This document shows, in pieces, positions 39,276 through 46,850 of a DNA stretch of 64,000 nt; the first letter of the stretch is position 1; the number at the start of each line of letters is the position of its first letter. The position numbers and the translations under genes are program-made. Below the pieces are notes generated by a model that was not told the origin of the DNA, did not search any database, and saw only the letters and a program-made list of their open reading frames with translations. The stretch is from Ensifer oleiphilus (GTDB lineage Bacteria; Pseudomonadota; Alphaproteobacteria; Rhizobiales; Rhizobiaceae): assembly GCF_013371465.1 (NCBI RefSeq), contig NZ_JABWDU010000006.1, forward strand, positions 296,337-360,336. Reading direction: 5' to 3'.

Positions 39276-40076
39276 TCAATTTTTCCAGCGCGAAGAAAAC
39301 GGTCCTGCCGCATGTTCGGAATCCGCGTCGGTGGTGAAATAGCGCGATGCCGCTTCGGTGCGGTTGCGCACGTTCATCTTCTTGTAGATGTTGCGGACGT
39401 GAACCTTCACGGTGTTTTCCGACAATCCAAGACGATCGGCGATGATCTTGTTCTGGGTCCCCATGCAGATCAGATCGAGGATCTGCACTTCGCGCGTCGT
39501 CAACCCACCCAGACTGGCTTCCCGGCGCCGCTTTGCGGCATTGGCATAGACAGCCGCATCGGATACTTCCGCCTGCCGACCATAATGCTTGGTCGAGGCA
39601 AAAGGATCCACCGACAGCCGTCGCAACAGCGCAGCGGGGAAATGTTCGCCCCCCTTCATCAGCAGATCGATCGCCGCAAGGCAGACATCGAGGTGCAGAT
39701 TGAGAGGAAGAACGCCATGAATCAGCCGCTCTTCGACGAAGCCGGCGATCGACGGATCGAGCTCTTCGGCATTGTCCACCACCAATCCGATCGAGGCCTT
39801 GGGATGGAACTCGTGGATTGTCCGAAGAATGGTCGGAAACGTTTTGGGGGACATGCGGTAGAGCATGATCAGACTTACATCGACGAGGTTGCCGTCGAGC
39901 AAGTTGTCGGGGTCGGAAAGACTGACGACGTCATGCCCAGGAAACCGCGAGCCGACCGCCTGCATGAGGCACTCGGCGAACAGGTCGATCTTGGCAAGCA
40001 TGACAATCTTTTTCTTTTGCGACAAAGCTTTATTGTTATCTTCAAAATCGCCCACGTTGGAGCCTTCAGGATGCAT
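39276..40076 (-). CDS. LuxR-type regulator with degenerate receiver domain (CsgD-like architecture)
   Basis: A 266-residue protein. Residues 22-150 look like a response-regulator receiver (KKIVMLAKIDLFAECL to LLMKGGEHFPAALL) but the phosphoacceptor Asp expected after strand 3 is Met or Leu (LIMLYRM) and the N-terminal acidic pair is missing, so phosphorylation is unlikely. Residues 201-256 are a LuxR/FixJ HTH (LTTREVQILDLICMGTQNKIIADRLGLSENTVKVHVRNIYKKM). GGAGGG five bases before ATG 40076 decides the start over 40100. It lies between the aps operon and the divergent secretion cluster and may control both, as CsgD does for cellulose and curli; that role is inferred. Confidence 0.82.
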   Translation of the reverse strand: MHPEGSNVGDFEDNNKALSQKKKIVMLAKIDLFAECLMQAVGSRFPGHDVVSLSDPDNLLDGNLVDVSLIMLYRMSPKTFPTILRTIHEFHPKASIGLVVDNAEELDPSIAGFVEERLIHGVLPLNLHLDVCLAAIDLLMKGGEHFPAALLRRLSVDPFASTKHYGRQAEVSDAAVYANAAKRRREASLGGLTTREVQILDLICMGTQNKIIADRLGLSENTVKVHVRNIYKKMNVRNRTEAASRYFTTDADSEHAAGPFSSRWKN

Positions 40077-40732
40077 TACGCCCTCCTTGGGTTTTCCCAT
40101 TTATTTTTATGGGTGCGCCAGCCTGACTCGGAGTTACGCCCATCTCAGCAAATTTATTCATAACCAGTGAAATATTGCGAACTCGCCCCACAGACGGAAA
40201 ATTCGCACTAGCTAATGTATCGTAAAGAGCAGAGGGGTGGAACAACCCAAAAGGATTAGAAGCCCTCCGGAATCGCCCTTAAATCGTTCTAAATAGAACC
40301 ATCTTTGGGTCATTCCTTAACCAAATGTATAGCAATGGCCTATTCGAACGGCTGAAGCAGCCCTAAACCCAGGCTAATCAACCGTTCCATCTGTTACGTT
40401 TCCTTCGGCTGCCTAAGCCCGAAGCCCCTCTCCAAGGCCGCGTCAGGCGCTAGAAATAGTGCTCCATCAGACGACGCCTCCAGAAAATACCTAATAATAC
40501 TTCCTAATAGCTATCCTCTGAGATGAGCATCCCACTTCACGTGGTGCCTGGCAAGACCTCGCTCCACCCTAAGGCGCACTTGTCGAGCCAGCGCCAACAC
40601 CAGTTAAAGACACCAATTCATAAAGCTTAACAAAACCTTACGATGCGGAAAATCCAGAAAAACCGCACGATATTCGCCCAGAAAAGGGCCTAATAGCTCC
40701 AATTGATGTCTATCGCCTCACCGCATTCGGAG

Positions 40733-40762
40733 CGAAACTCCTGACATCGCACTTGAGTTTCG
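40733..40762 (+). promoter_or_regulatory. Inverted repeat, candidate regulator binding site
   Basis: CGAAACTC, 14 bases, GAGTTTCG forms a perfect eight-base inverted repeat about 300 bases before the 41062 gene. Arm length and spacing suit a dimeric regulator, possibly the adjacent LuxR-type protein. No second copy was found before uxs1. Confidence 0.35.
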
Positions 40763-40986
40763 TGCGATCCGAGCCAGGGAACTGTGTGTGCGTTCTGGTT
40801 CGCGGACCGTGTGAATGCGTAAGCGTATAGACGCGTAAACCAGTATTAAAAACAACGACATTATCACACGTAATGATTGAGTGCGGGAATTAAACCGCCA
40901 AAAAGATATACTTAAAATAACACTGAAATATATCGAAACCCGACAGATGAATATCCCGCGGGAGCATCATCTGAACTTCAAAAAAA

Positions 40987-41055
40987 GAGCCAGCCCCGGA
41001 TAAAAACCCCATAAAAGATGTAGGGGTTTCGGTGCTGGCTCCTTCTCAGGAGGAG
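40987..41055 (+). promoter_or_regulatory. Structured mRNA leader overlapping the ribosome site of the Asp/Asn-rich protein gene
   Basis: GAGCCAGC (40987-40994) pairs with GCTGGCTC (41034-41041), and inside it AAACCCC pairs with GGGGTTT, giving a long interrupted hairpin. The 3' arm runs straight into CTCCT (41039-41043), which can instead pair with the AGGAG of the Shine-Dalgarno (41048-41052) across a four-base loop. The two pairings share bases and exclude each other, a layout known from riboswitches and RNA thermometers. No known riboswitch class is recognised. Confidence 0.5.
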
Positions 41056-41061
41056 AACCAC

Positions 41062-42045
41062 ATGTCCGCATTGCTCGACGATAGCATTAAGGCCGATGAT
41101 GACCTGAAAGTCGGCGCTCTCGCCGATGGGCTGGCAACCAGTGCCGCCAATGATCTTGACGTAGACGATGGCTCGACGAGTAACGTTGGTATCGGCAACG
41201 GCAACCACTCCACCGACAATTCGCAGGACAACGACACCAAGACGGACGTCGACGTTGATGTCGATACCGACATCAAGACCGAAGCCAACGAAAACGGCGA
41301 CAACCGCAACAACTACTCAGACAGCTCGACCGACTACGATTACGACTACGATTACAAAGACAACAGCAAGGTCGAGACCGACATCGACCAGAAGAACAAC
41401 GGCGATAACCGCGATAATTCCTATGAATGGGATTACGACAGCAAGGTTACCACCAAGACCGACATCGATACCGACATAAAGACCGAAGCCAACGAAAACG
41501 GCGACAACCGCAACAACTACTCGTCATCCGACAACGACATCATCACCAAATCGGACGACGACTTTGCGACGCTGAAGGACGTCAAGGACTTCGACAACCT
41601 CGGCATCGCCGGTGGCGACCTCACCTTCAATCTCGGTGACGACTTCTCGTTCAACCTGAACGTCGACAACATCCTGAACAACTCGCTCGAAGGCGCCGGC
41701 AACGACACCGGCTTCAGCGTGGTTCAGGCCAACAATCTTGCTGACCAGGATCAGGCCTACGACTTCAGGATGAACAACAGTGATGCCAACAACGATCTGC
41801 GCGCAGATGGCGGGCACTCGGATGGCGGTGACGGTCTGAACTTCGATACCAAGTCGGATTGGGATCTGAAGGCCGGCGACGGTATCAACGGCAGCACGAC
41901 GTCGGACTCGTCTGCGATCCTCGCCAATTCCGGCTTCCATCAGGAAATCGTCCAGGGCGCGAACCTCGTCAGCAATTCTGTCGACTCCAGTGTGATTGGC
42001 GGCAACTCGCATACCACCGATGTCGGACACGACACCGACGGCTGA
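41062..42045 (+). CDS. Asp/Asn-rich acidic repeat protein, putative type I secreted substrate
   Basis: A 327-residue, very acidic protein without cysteine and without an N-terminal signal peptide. Residues 60-155 are low complexity (DVDVDVDTD, DYDYDYDY) and contain a 19-residue segment starting at D68 repeated exactly at D136, with a degenerate third version near 104-121. The C-terminal part (190-327) is more ordered and has VVQANN, GFHQEIVQ and VIGGN motifs that recur in the next gene product. Many Asp/Asn residues could bind calcium, but the RTX consensus GGxGxDxUx is absent. AGGAGGAG eight bases upstream fixes the ATG. Family not recognised; export by the downstream ABC transporter is inferred. 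Confidence 0.75.
   Translation: MSALLDDSIKADDDLKVGALADGLATSAANDLDVDDGSTSNVGIGNGNHSTDNSQDNDTKTDVDVDVDTDIKTEANENGDNRNNYSDSSTDYDYDYDYKDNSKVETDIDQKNNGDNRDNSYEWDYDSKVTTKTDIDTDIKTEANENGDNRNNYSSSDNDIITKSDDDFATLKDVKDFDNLGIAGGDLTFNLGDDFSFNLNVDNILNNSLEGAGNDTGFSVVQANNLADQDQAYDFRMNNSDANNDLRADGGHSDGGDGLNFDTKSDWDLKAGDGINGSTTSDSSAILANSGFHQEIVQGANLVSNSVDSSVIGGNSHTTDVGHDTDG
41263..41319 (+). repeat. 57-base direct repeat, copy 1, inside the acidic protein gene
   Basis: This segment matches 41467-41523 at 55 of 57 positions and encodes the same 19 residues. The two copies are 204 bases apart, a multiple of three, so recombination between them would remove 68 codons without a frameshift. Confidence 0.85.
41467..41523 (+). 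repeat. 57-base direct repeat, copy 2, inside the acidic protein gene
   Basis: Second copy of the repeat at 41263-41319; the two differences are silent third-position or final-base changes (ATC/ATA and TCA/TCG). Confidence 0.85.
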
Positions 42046-42066
42046 TCGATCCATTTAACAAGAGAA

Positions 42067-42098
42067 GACTGCACCGGCCCCTTGTGGCCGGTGCAGTC
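42067..42098 (+). terminator. Strong intercistronic hairpin without T run
   Basis: GACTGCACCGGCC and GGCCGGTGCAGTC form a perfect 13-base-pair stem with a six-base loop, 21 bases after the stop of the acidic protein gene. No T run follows, so it is more likely a partial terminator or a 3'-end stabiliser that keeps the first mRNA more abundant than the transporter genes behind it. Confidence 0.65.
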
Positions 42099-42202
42099 GC
42101 GGAAACTTGATTTCGGATCGGTTCGTTTCTTTTACCGGGGCATGTCTGCCTAAGCCCGCCGAAGTCTCCCTTTGACGCGGAAAAAAGGGAAGGATCGGGA
42201 CG

Positions 42203-44359
42203 ATGCATACGGAAAAAGTCAATGAAGTCATCGCACACTTTATCGGGATGTTCGAAGCGGACACCGATGAATCACGGCTGAGACAAAAGCAGCTTGATGG
42301 CGGCGATCTCAAGGAGAGCCTCCCGCAGCTCGACGACGGCGAAACAAAGCTGACCGACTTCGCCTCCTCGTTCCAGTTGATCGACTACGATCCTGAAGTG
42401 CTCTACCGGGGCCCCTCCCATGACATTGCCGATGTGGATCTCTTCGGACGCATCAGAGGCTTCGGCGACCATTTTGCCGATGCGGTCGCGCAGTACGGCA
42501 ACACCGTCCCAGTGAAATTGTTCGGCAACTTCGGCCAACCGGATGATGTCCCCGTCGAAGACAAACTTGTTGTCCACGATGGACCCGGCTCGGTCATTGC
42601 CCATGTCGTCCAGGCCAACATGGTGCGCGACGACGATGTGCTGAACATGACCGACTCGACGGAGGCTGCCCGCGACACGACCTACGTCACCTACAAGCTT
42701 GCCGAATTCAGCGAGCAAGCCACGGAGGCCACGCCCTTCGCGCACTATACCCGCGTCGATACCTATGAGGGCCTTTCGAAAATCGCCGACGATCTGTCGA
42801 GCTATGCCGCAGAAAACCGGCCACCGGAGCCGCCGGCATCGGGCAGCGACCCGGAAGCCAGCGCCGATGCCGGTACGACCGCTACGCTCACGGAGCAGCC
42901 TGCCGACACCGATCCGCTCGATGATACGATCACGCTTCCCGTAACGGTGTCTCCCGACACTTTGCCGCTGGACGACAGTGGCAACTTCGCCTTGGCCGCC
43001 GACAGCATCGAGGGGGTTTACGTCAACGGCTGCCGCGTCGATGAAGCCCCGGATCTTGCCGATTTCATGCCCGATCGCGGACTGGCGCAACCGGTCGCCG
43101 ATCCCGAAGGTTCCGAGGGCCCGCTGCAGGAGGAAGAGGACACGAGCGGCAACTCCGTCTATGTCGAGGCCGGTTCCAACATCGTCGCCAACATCGTCAG
43201 CATCGTCGAGACCGGTATCATCGCCCCGGTAACCGCCGTGATGGGTGGCTACCACCAGATCGACGTCATCTCTCAATCCTACGCCTATGCCGACGGTGAC
43301 AAGCTGGACAAGGTCCTGCGGGAAAACTCGGCAGAGTCAGCCTCGCGCACGGTCGCGATGAACATCGCCAATTTCGGCCGCGAGGAATATCATTCCGGGT
43401 CCTCCGACAACGAAGACGATGCCGTACAGTCCTCGATCTTTCCGAACTCCTGGCGGGTCAGCATGGTCGATGGCGACGTGTCCTTCGTCCATTGGGTCGA
43501 GCAATACAACTTCCTCAACGACAACGACACGGTGACCGTTACCAGCAGCGGCGTCCAGACGACGACGCTGACCGGCGGCAACGTGGTGGTGAACCTCGCA
43601 TCCTTCCTCGGTGTCGGCGATCAATATGACCTGGTGATCGTCGGCGGCAGGATCCTGGACATGAACATGATCACCCAGGTCGCCGTGTTCTATGACAACG
43701 ACGACGTTAAAGGCATCACCGCCGGCAACGGCATGACGGTAGACCAGAGCGGAAACCTGATCTGGAACCAGGCATCGATCCAGAACATCGGCGCAAACGA
43801 TCGCTTCGAGGCGATGCCCGACTACATCCAGAAAGCCGTCGACAACATCAACGATCGCGAAAACGAGTTGCCTTCCGGCTTTTCGCGCGACCTCAATTTC
43901 CAGGGTTATGAAGGCCTGAACATTCTCTACATCACCGGCAATCTCTATGACGTCAACGTCATCAAGCAGATCAGCGTTCTCGGCGACGCCGACTCGGTCA
44001 GCTACGTCGCCAACAAAATCCTGGACAACAACCCGGACGCCGAAGTCACGATCCACACCGGCGGCAACGCTATCGTCAACACCGCTCAGATCATCGATTA
44101 CGACAGCTTCGGTCACACGACCTATGTCGGCGGGCAGGTCTATTCCGATGCCATCCTGATCCAGGCCGGCATCGTCGACAACGACAGCTGCTCATCGGAC
44201 GTGACGCCCAAGGGCGACCGACTTGCCAACGAAGTCATCGCCTTCATCGGCGACGACGACACGCCATCGCATCAAACCGACACGGTCATCGACGCCGGCC
44301 ACGACATGTCCTGGTCCAACGGCCAATGGAATGACGTCATGCACACGGTGCTGACCTAA
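42203..44359 (+). CDS. 718-residue repeat protein of the secretion cluster, unrecognised family
   Basis: An acidic protein with no signal peptide or membrane helix. Residues 1-200 form one region; 205-320 is a Pro/Asp/Glu/Thr-rich linker; 320-672 carries about four imperfect repeats. Each has a GGN-type element (GSNIVANIVSI at 324, GGNVVVNLASF at 458, SGNLIWNQASI at 516, GGNAIVNTAQI at 620) followed by a second element with aromatic, Asp-Val and Gln positions (GGYHQIDVISQ at 348, GGRILDMNMITQ at 481, TGNLYDVNVIKQ at 578, GGQVYSDAILIQ at 643). The alternation suggests a beta-solenoid. Short motifs (VVQAN, GxHQ) are shared with the preceding protein. It lacks RTX nonapeptides. Export by the adjacent type I transporter is likely from position. 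Confidence 0.75.
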   Translation: MHTEKVNEVIAHFIGMFEADTDESRLRQKQLDGGDLKESLPQLDDGETKLTDFASSFQLIDYDPEVLYRGPSHDIADVDLFGRIRGFGDHFADAVAQYGNTVPVKLFGNFGQPDDVPVEDKLVVHDGPGSVIAHVVQANMVRDDDVLNMTDSTEAARDTTYVTYKLAEFSEQATEATPFAHYTRVDTYEGLSKIADDLSSYAAENRPPEPPASGSDPEASADAGTTATLTEQPADTDPLDDTITLPVTVSPDTLPLDDSGNFALAADSIEGVYVNGCRVDEAPDLADFMPDRGLAQPVADPEGSEGPLQEEEDTSGNSVYVEAGSNIVANIVSIVETGIIAPVTAVMGGYHQIDVISQSYAYADGDKLDKVLRENSAESASRTVAMNIANFGREEYHSGSSDNEDDAVQSSIFPNSWRVSMVDGDVSFVHWVEQYNFLNDNDTVTVTSSGVQTTTLTGGNVVVNLASFLGVGDQYDLVIVGGRILDMNMITQVAVFYDNDDVKGITAGNGMTVDQSGNLIWNQASIQNIGANDRFEAMPDYIQKAVDNINDRENELPSGFSRDLNFQGYEGLNILYITGNLYDVNVIKQISVLGDADSVSYVANKILDNNPDAEVTIHTGGNAIVNTAQIIDYDSFGHTTYVGGQVYSDAILIQAGIVDNDSCSSDVTPKGDRLANEVIAFIGDDDTPSHQTDTVIDAGHDMSWSNGQWNDVMHTVLT

Positions 44360-44382
44360 CAAGAAAATGACGGGGAGAAGGC

Positions 44383-46848
44383 ATGAACGATCTTTCGAAA
44401 TGGCGTGGCGGTGCGGGCAGAACGCCGGTACAGAGCGAGCCGGTTCTGGAAGCGGTCGACGAGCTTGAAGCCGCATTGACCGACAAATGCATCGCCGCGA
44501 TCAACGAGGCCGTCGAAGGTTTGCGAAAAGTGGGGCTCGATATCCGCATGACGCGGGACGAGGACGCACCGAAACAGGAAGCCGTTTGCGAGCTCGCGAA
44601 ACGCGCCGAAGCGCCCGTCGCCCACGACGATTCCGATGCCGAATTGCTTGCCGTTACCCATTCCCTGGCAAACCCCATCCGTCATACCGAGAAGAAACAG
44701 GCCGGCTATCACTTCGGCCCGCGGCGCGAGGGCGCGCTGTGGCAGAGCCGGGAAAGTGTGCCGCTACAGGACGTCGAACCCAAAGTGCTGCCGATGGAAG
44801 CACCGATCGTCGAGGTGCCGGTCGCCAAGGTTGTGGCGGAACAGGTTTCTCCGGCGGAAGCGCCGGCAGCCACACCGCTCGACGGACAAGGAAACCCTGC
44901 TCAACCGGAAATCACCGCGCGTCGTGGCAACGACAGCGACCCGGCCGATGAATTGAAGAGCCGACCGGGTCGCCCCCTGCCGCAGACGATCGACAACGAT
45001 CCCGGGCCGCTGAAGGAGAATGACCGCCGTCCGACCGTGCGCGATGGCGGCGGCAACAACGGTGTTCCAACCGATGGCAATGGTGGCGGCGGTGGCGGTG
45101 GCGGCGACAAGCACACGTTTCACAAGCGTATGGGACCGGTCAATTTCGCCGCGAGCCTGCGCAACGGCATGGCCATCGTCCGCCGCAACATGATGATCGT
45201 CATCGCCTTCACCATCGCGATCAATGTGCTGGTCCTCGCCATTCCGATCTATCTGTTTCAGATCTCGGACCGGGTGCTGACCAGCCGCTCGCAAGATACG
45301 CTGGTGATGCTGACGATCGCCGTGCTCGGCGCCATCGTCCTGCAGGTCATACTCGATTCCATCCGCCGCTTCATCCTGATGCGGACGGCGGTCGAAATGG
45401 AGGTCCAGCTCGGCGCGCCCATCCTGAGTGCCGCCGCACGAGCATCATTGCACGGCAACGGTCGCGACTATCAGGTGCTGAGCGACCTTCAGCAGCTGCG
45501 CTCCTTCATCGTCTCCGGCACCCTGATCTCGTTCCTCGACGCGCCGCTGATGCCGTTCTTCGTCGTGGTGGTCTACATCATCCAGCCGCAGCTCGGCCTG
45601 ATCGTCATCATGTGCTGCGTGGTTTTGTTCGTGATCGCCTATCTCAATCAGAAGGCGACGTCGCAGCCGTTCAGCGAAGCCAATGCCTTCCTCAGCCGCG
45701 CCAATTTCCATCTGGATTCGATGGCGCGCAATTCGCAGATCATCAATGCGCTCGCGATGATCCCGGAAGCGGTAAAGATGTGGGGCCGCGAGACCGCCGG
45801 TTCGCTGAAATCGCAGGTCTACGCCCAGGACCGCAGCATCGTCTTTACAGGCGCCTCGAAGGCCGTGCGGATGTTCACCCAGGTCGCGCTGCTCGGCTGG
45901 GGCGCGCATCTGTCGATGGACGGGCACCTGACCGGCGGCATGGTCATCGCCGCCTCGATCATCGCGGGACGCGCGCTGGCACCGGTCGAAGGCGCGATCG
46001 AAGGCTGGAACCAGCTCAACCATTCGCGTGCCGCCTATGGCCGGATCAAGCAGCTGCTGGTCAATTCGCCGTTGAACTTCCCGCGACTGCGCCTGCCGAA
46101 ACCCGAAGGCCGGCTCGATGTCGAACGCATCCTGTTCGTGCCGCCACCGCAGAAGCGTGTGATCCTCAACGGCATTTCCTTCTCGCTCAACAAGGGGGAA
46201 TCGCTCGCCGTTATCGGCAATTCCGGCTCCGGCAAGACGACGCTCGGCAAGATGCTCGTCGGCTCGATCGTCCCGACCTCCGGCAATGTCCGCCTCGATC
46301 TCATGGACCTGAGAAACTGGGACCAACGACAGTTCGGCGAAAGCATCGGCTACCTGCCGCAGGACGTGCAGCTCTTTCCCGGCACAATCAAGGCCAACAT
46401 CTCGCGCATGCGCGACGATGTCGAGGACAGCGCGATCTTCGAGGCGGCGGTGCTTGCCGACGTGCACGAACTGATCGCCTCATTCCCGCAGGGCTATGAG
46501 ACGATCGTTGCTGCGGACGGCGCGCCGCTCTCCGGTGGCCAGAAGCAGCGGATCGCGCTCGCACGCGCCTTCTTCGGAAACCCGAAATTCGTGGTACTGG
46601 ACGAGCCCAATTCCAATCTCGACAGCAATGGCGAGGCGGCTCTTGCGCGGGCGCTGGTGCATGCCAAGAAGCAGGGCATCACCACCGTCACCATCACCCA
46701 GCGCCCGGCGCTCTTGCAATGCGTCGACAAGATCATGGTGCTGAAAGAAGGCACCGTTGCCATGTTCGGTGCGCGTGCCGACGTGCTTGCGGCCATCGGT
46801 GCCAAGCCGAAAGACGAGCAGTCCGCACCCCGTATCGCCGGAGAATGA
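44383..46848 (+). CDS. Type I secretion ABC transporter (PrtD-like) with long N-terminal extension
   Basis: An 821-residue permease/ATPase. Residues 255-550 form the six-helix exporter domain (MMIVIAFTIAINVLVLAIPIYLFQISDRVL begins it), and the ATPase has Walker A GNSGSGKTT at 612-620, LSGGQKQR at 716, and Walker B with Asp740-Glu741 in FVVLDEP. It is like PrtD/HasD rather than HlyB: no C39 peptidase domain. The first ~245 residues are an unusual, hydrophilic Ala/Pro/Glu-rich tail ending in an eight-glycine run. GGGGAGAAGG precedes the ATG. It starts 23 bases after the 718-residue protein gene and overlaps the adaptor operon, so the substrates are most likely the two proteins upstream. No TolC-like gene is in the window. 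Confidence 0.88.
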   Translation: MNDLSKWRGGAGRTPVQSEPVLEAVDELEAALTDKCIAAINEAVEGLRKVGLDIRMTRDEDAPKQEAVCELAKRAEAPVAHDDSDAELLAVTHSLANPIRHTEKKQAGYHFGPRREGALWQSRESVPLQDVEPKVLPMEAPIVEVPVAKVVAEQVSPAEAPAATPLDGQGNPAQPEITARRGNDSDPADELKSRPGRPLPQTIDNDPGPLKENDRRPTVRDGGGNNGVPTDGNGGGGGGGGDKHTFHKRMGPVNFAASLRNGMAIVRRNMMIVIAFTIAINVLVLAIPIYLFQISDRVLTSRSQDTLVMLTIAVLGAIVLQVILDSIRRFILMRTAVEMEVQLGAPILSAAARASLHGNGRDYQVLSDLQQLRSFIVSGTLISFLDAPLMPFFVVVVYIIQPQLGLIVIMCCVVLFVIAYLNQKATSQPFSEANAFLSRANFHLDSMARNSQIINALAMIPEAVKMWGRETAGSLKSQVYAQDRSIVFTGASKAVRMFTQVALLGWGAHLSMDGHLTGGMVIAASIIAGRALAPVEGAIEGWNQLNHSRAAYGRIKQLLVNSPLNFPRLRLPKPEGRLDVERILFVPPPQKRVILNGISFSLNKGESLAVIGNSGSGKTTLGKMLVGSIVPTSGNVRLDLMDLRNWDQRQFGESIGYLPQDVQLFPGTIKANISRMRDDVEDSAIFEAAVLADVHELIASFPQGYETIVAADGAPLSGGQKQRIALARAFFGNPKFVVLDEPNSNLDSNGEAALARALVHAKKQGITTVTITQRPALLQCVDKIMVLKEGTVAMFGARADVLAAIGAKPKDEQSAPRIAGE

Positions 46849-46850
46849 CC

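Larger units (their letters stand above)
40077..41061. other. Large non-coding region between the LuxR-type gene and the secretion cluster
   Basis: Nearly 1 kb without a reading frame of coding character on either strand, lower in GC than the genes around it. It must hold the promoters of the divergent regulator and of the 41062 gene. Visible structure includes an inverted repeat at 40733-40762 and a long hairpin leader from 40987. A small RNA gene could also be here but none is recognisable. Confidence 0.6.

Noticed and set aside
40545..40570. Sigma-54 promoter (CTGGCA...GCT) in the region before the secretion cluster
   Set aside because: The GG to GC distance is one base short of the required spacing and the flanks do not match.
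41062..44359. RTX toxin or calcium-binding nonapeptide proteins
   Set aside because: No GGxGxDxUx repeats are found in either protein despite their acidic, Asn/Asp-rich character.
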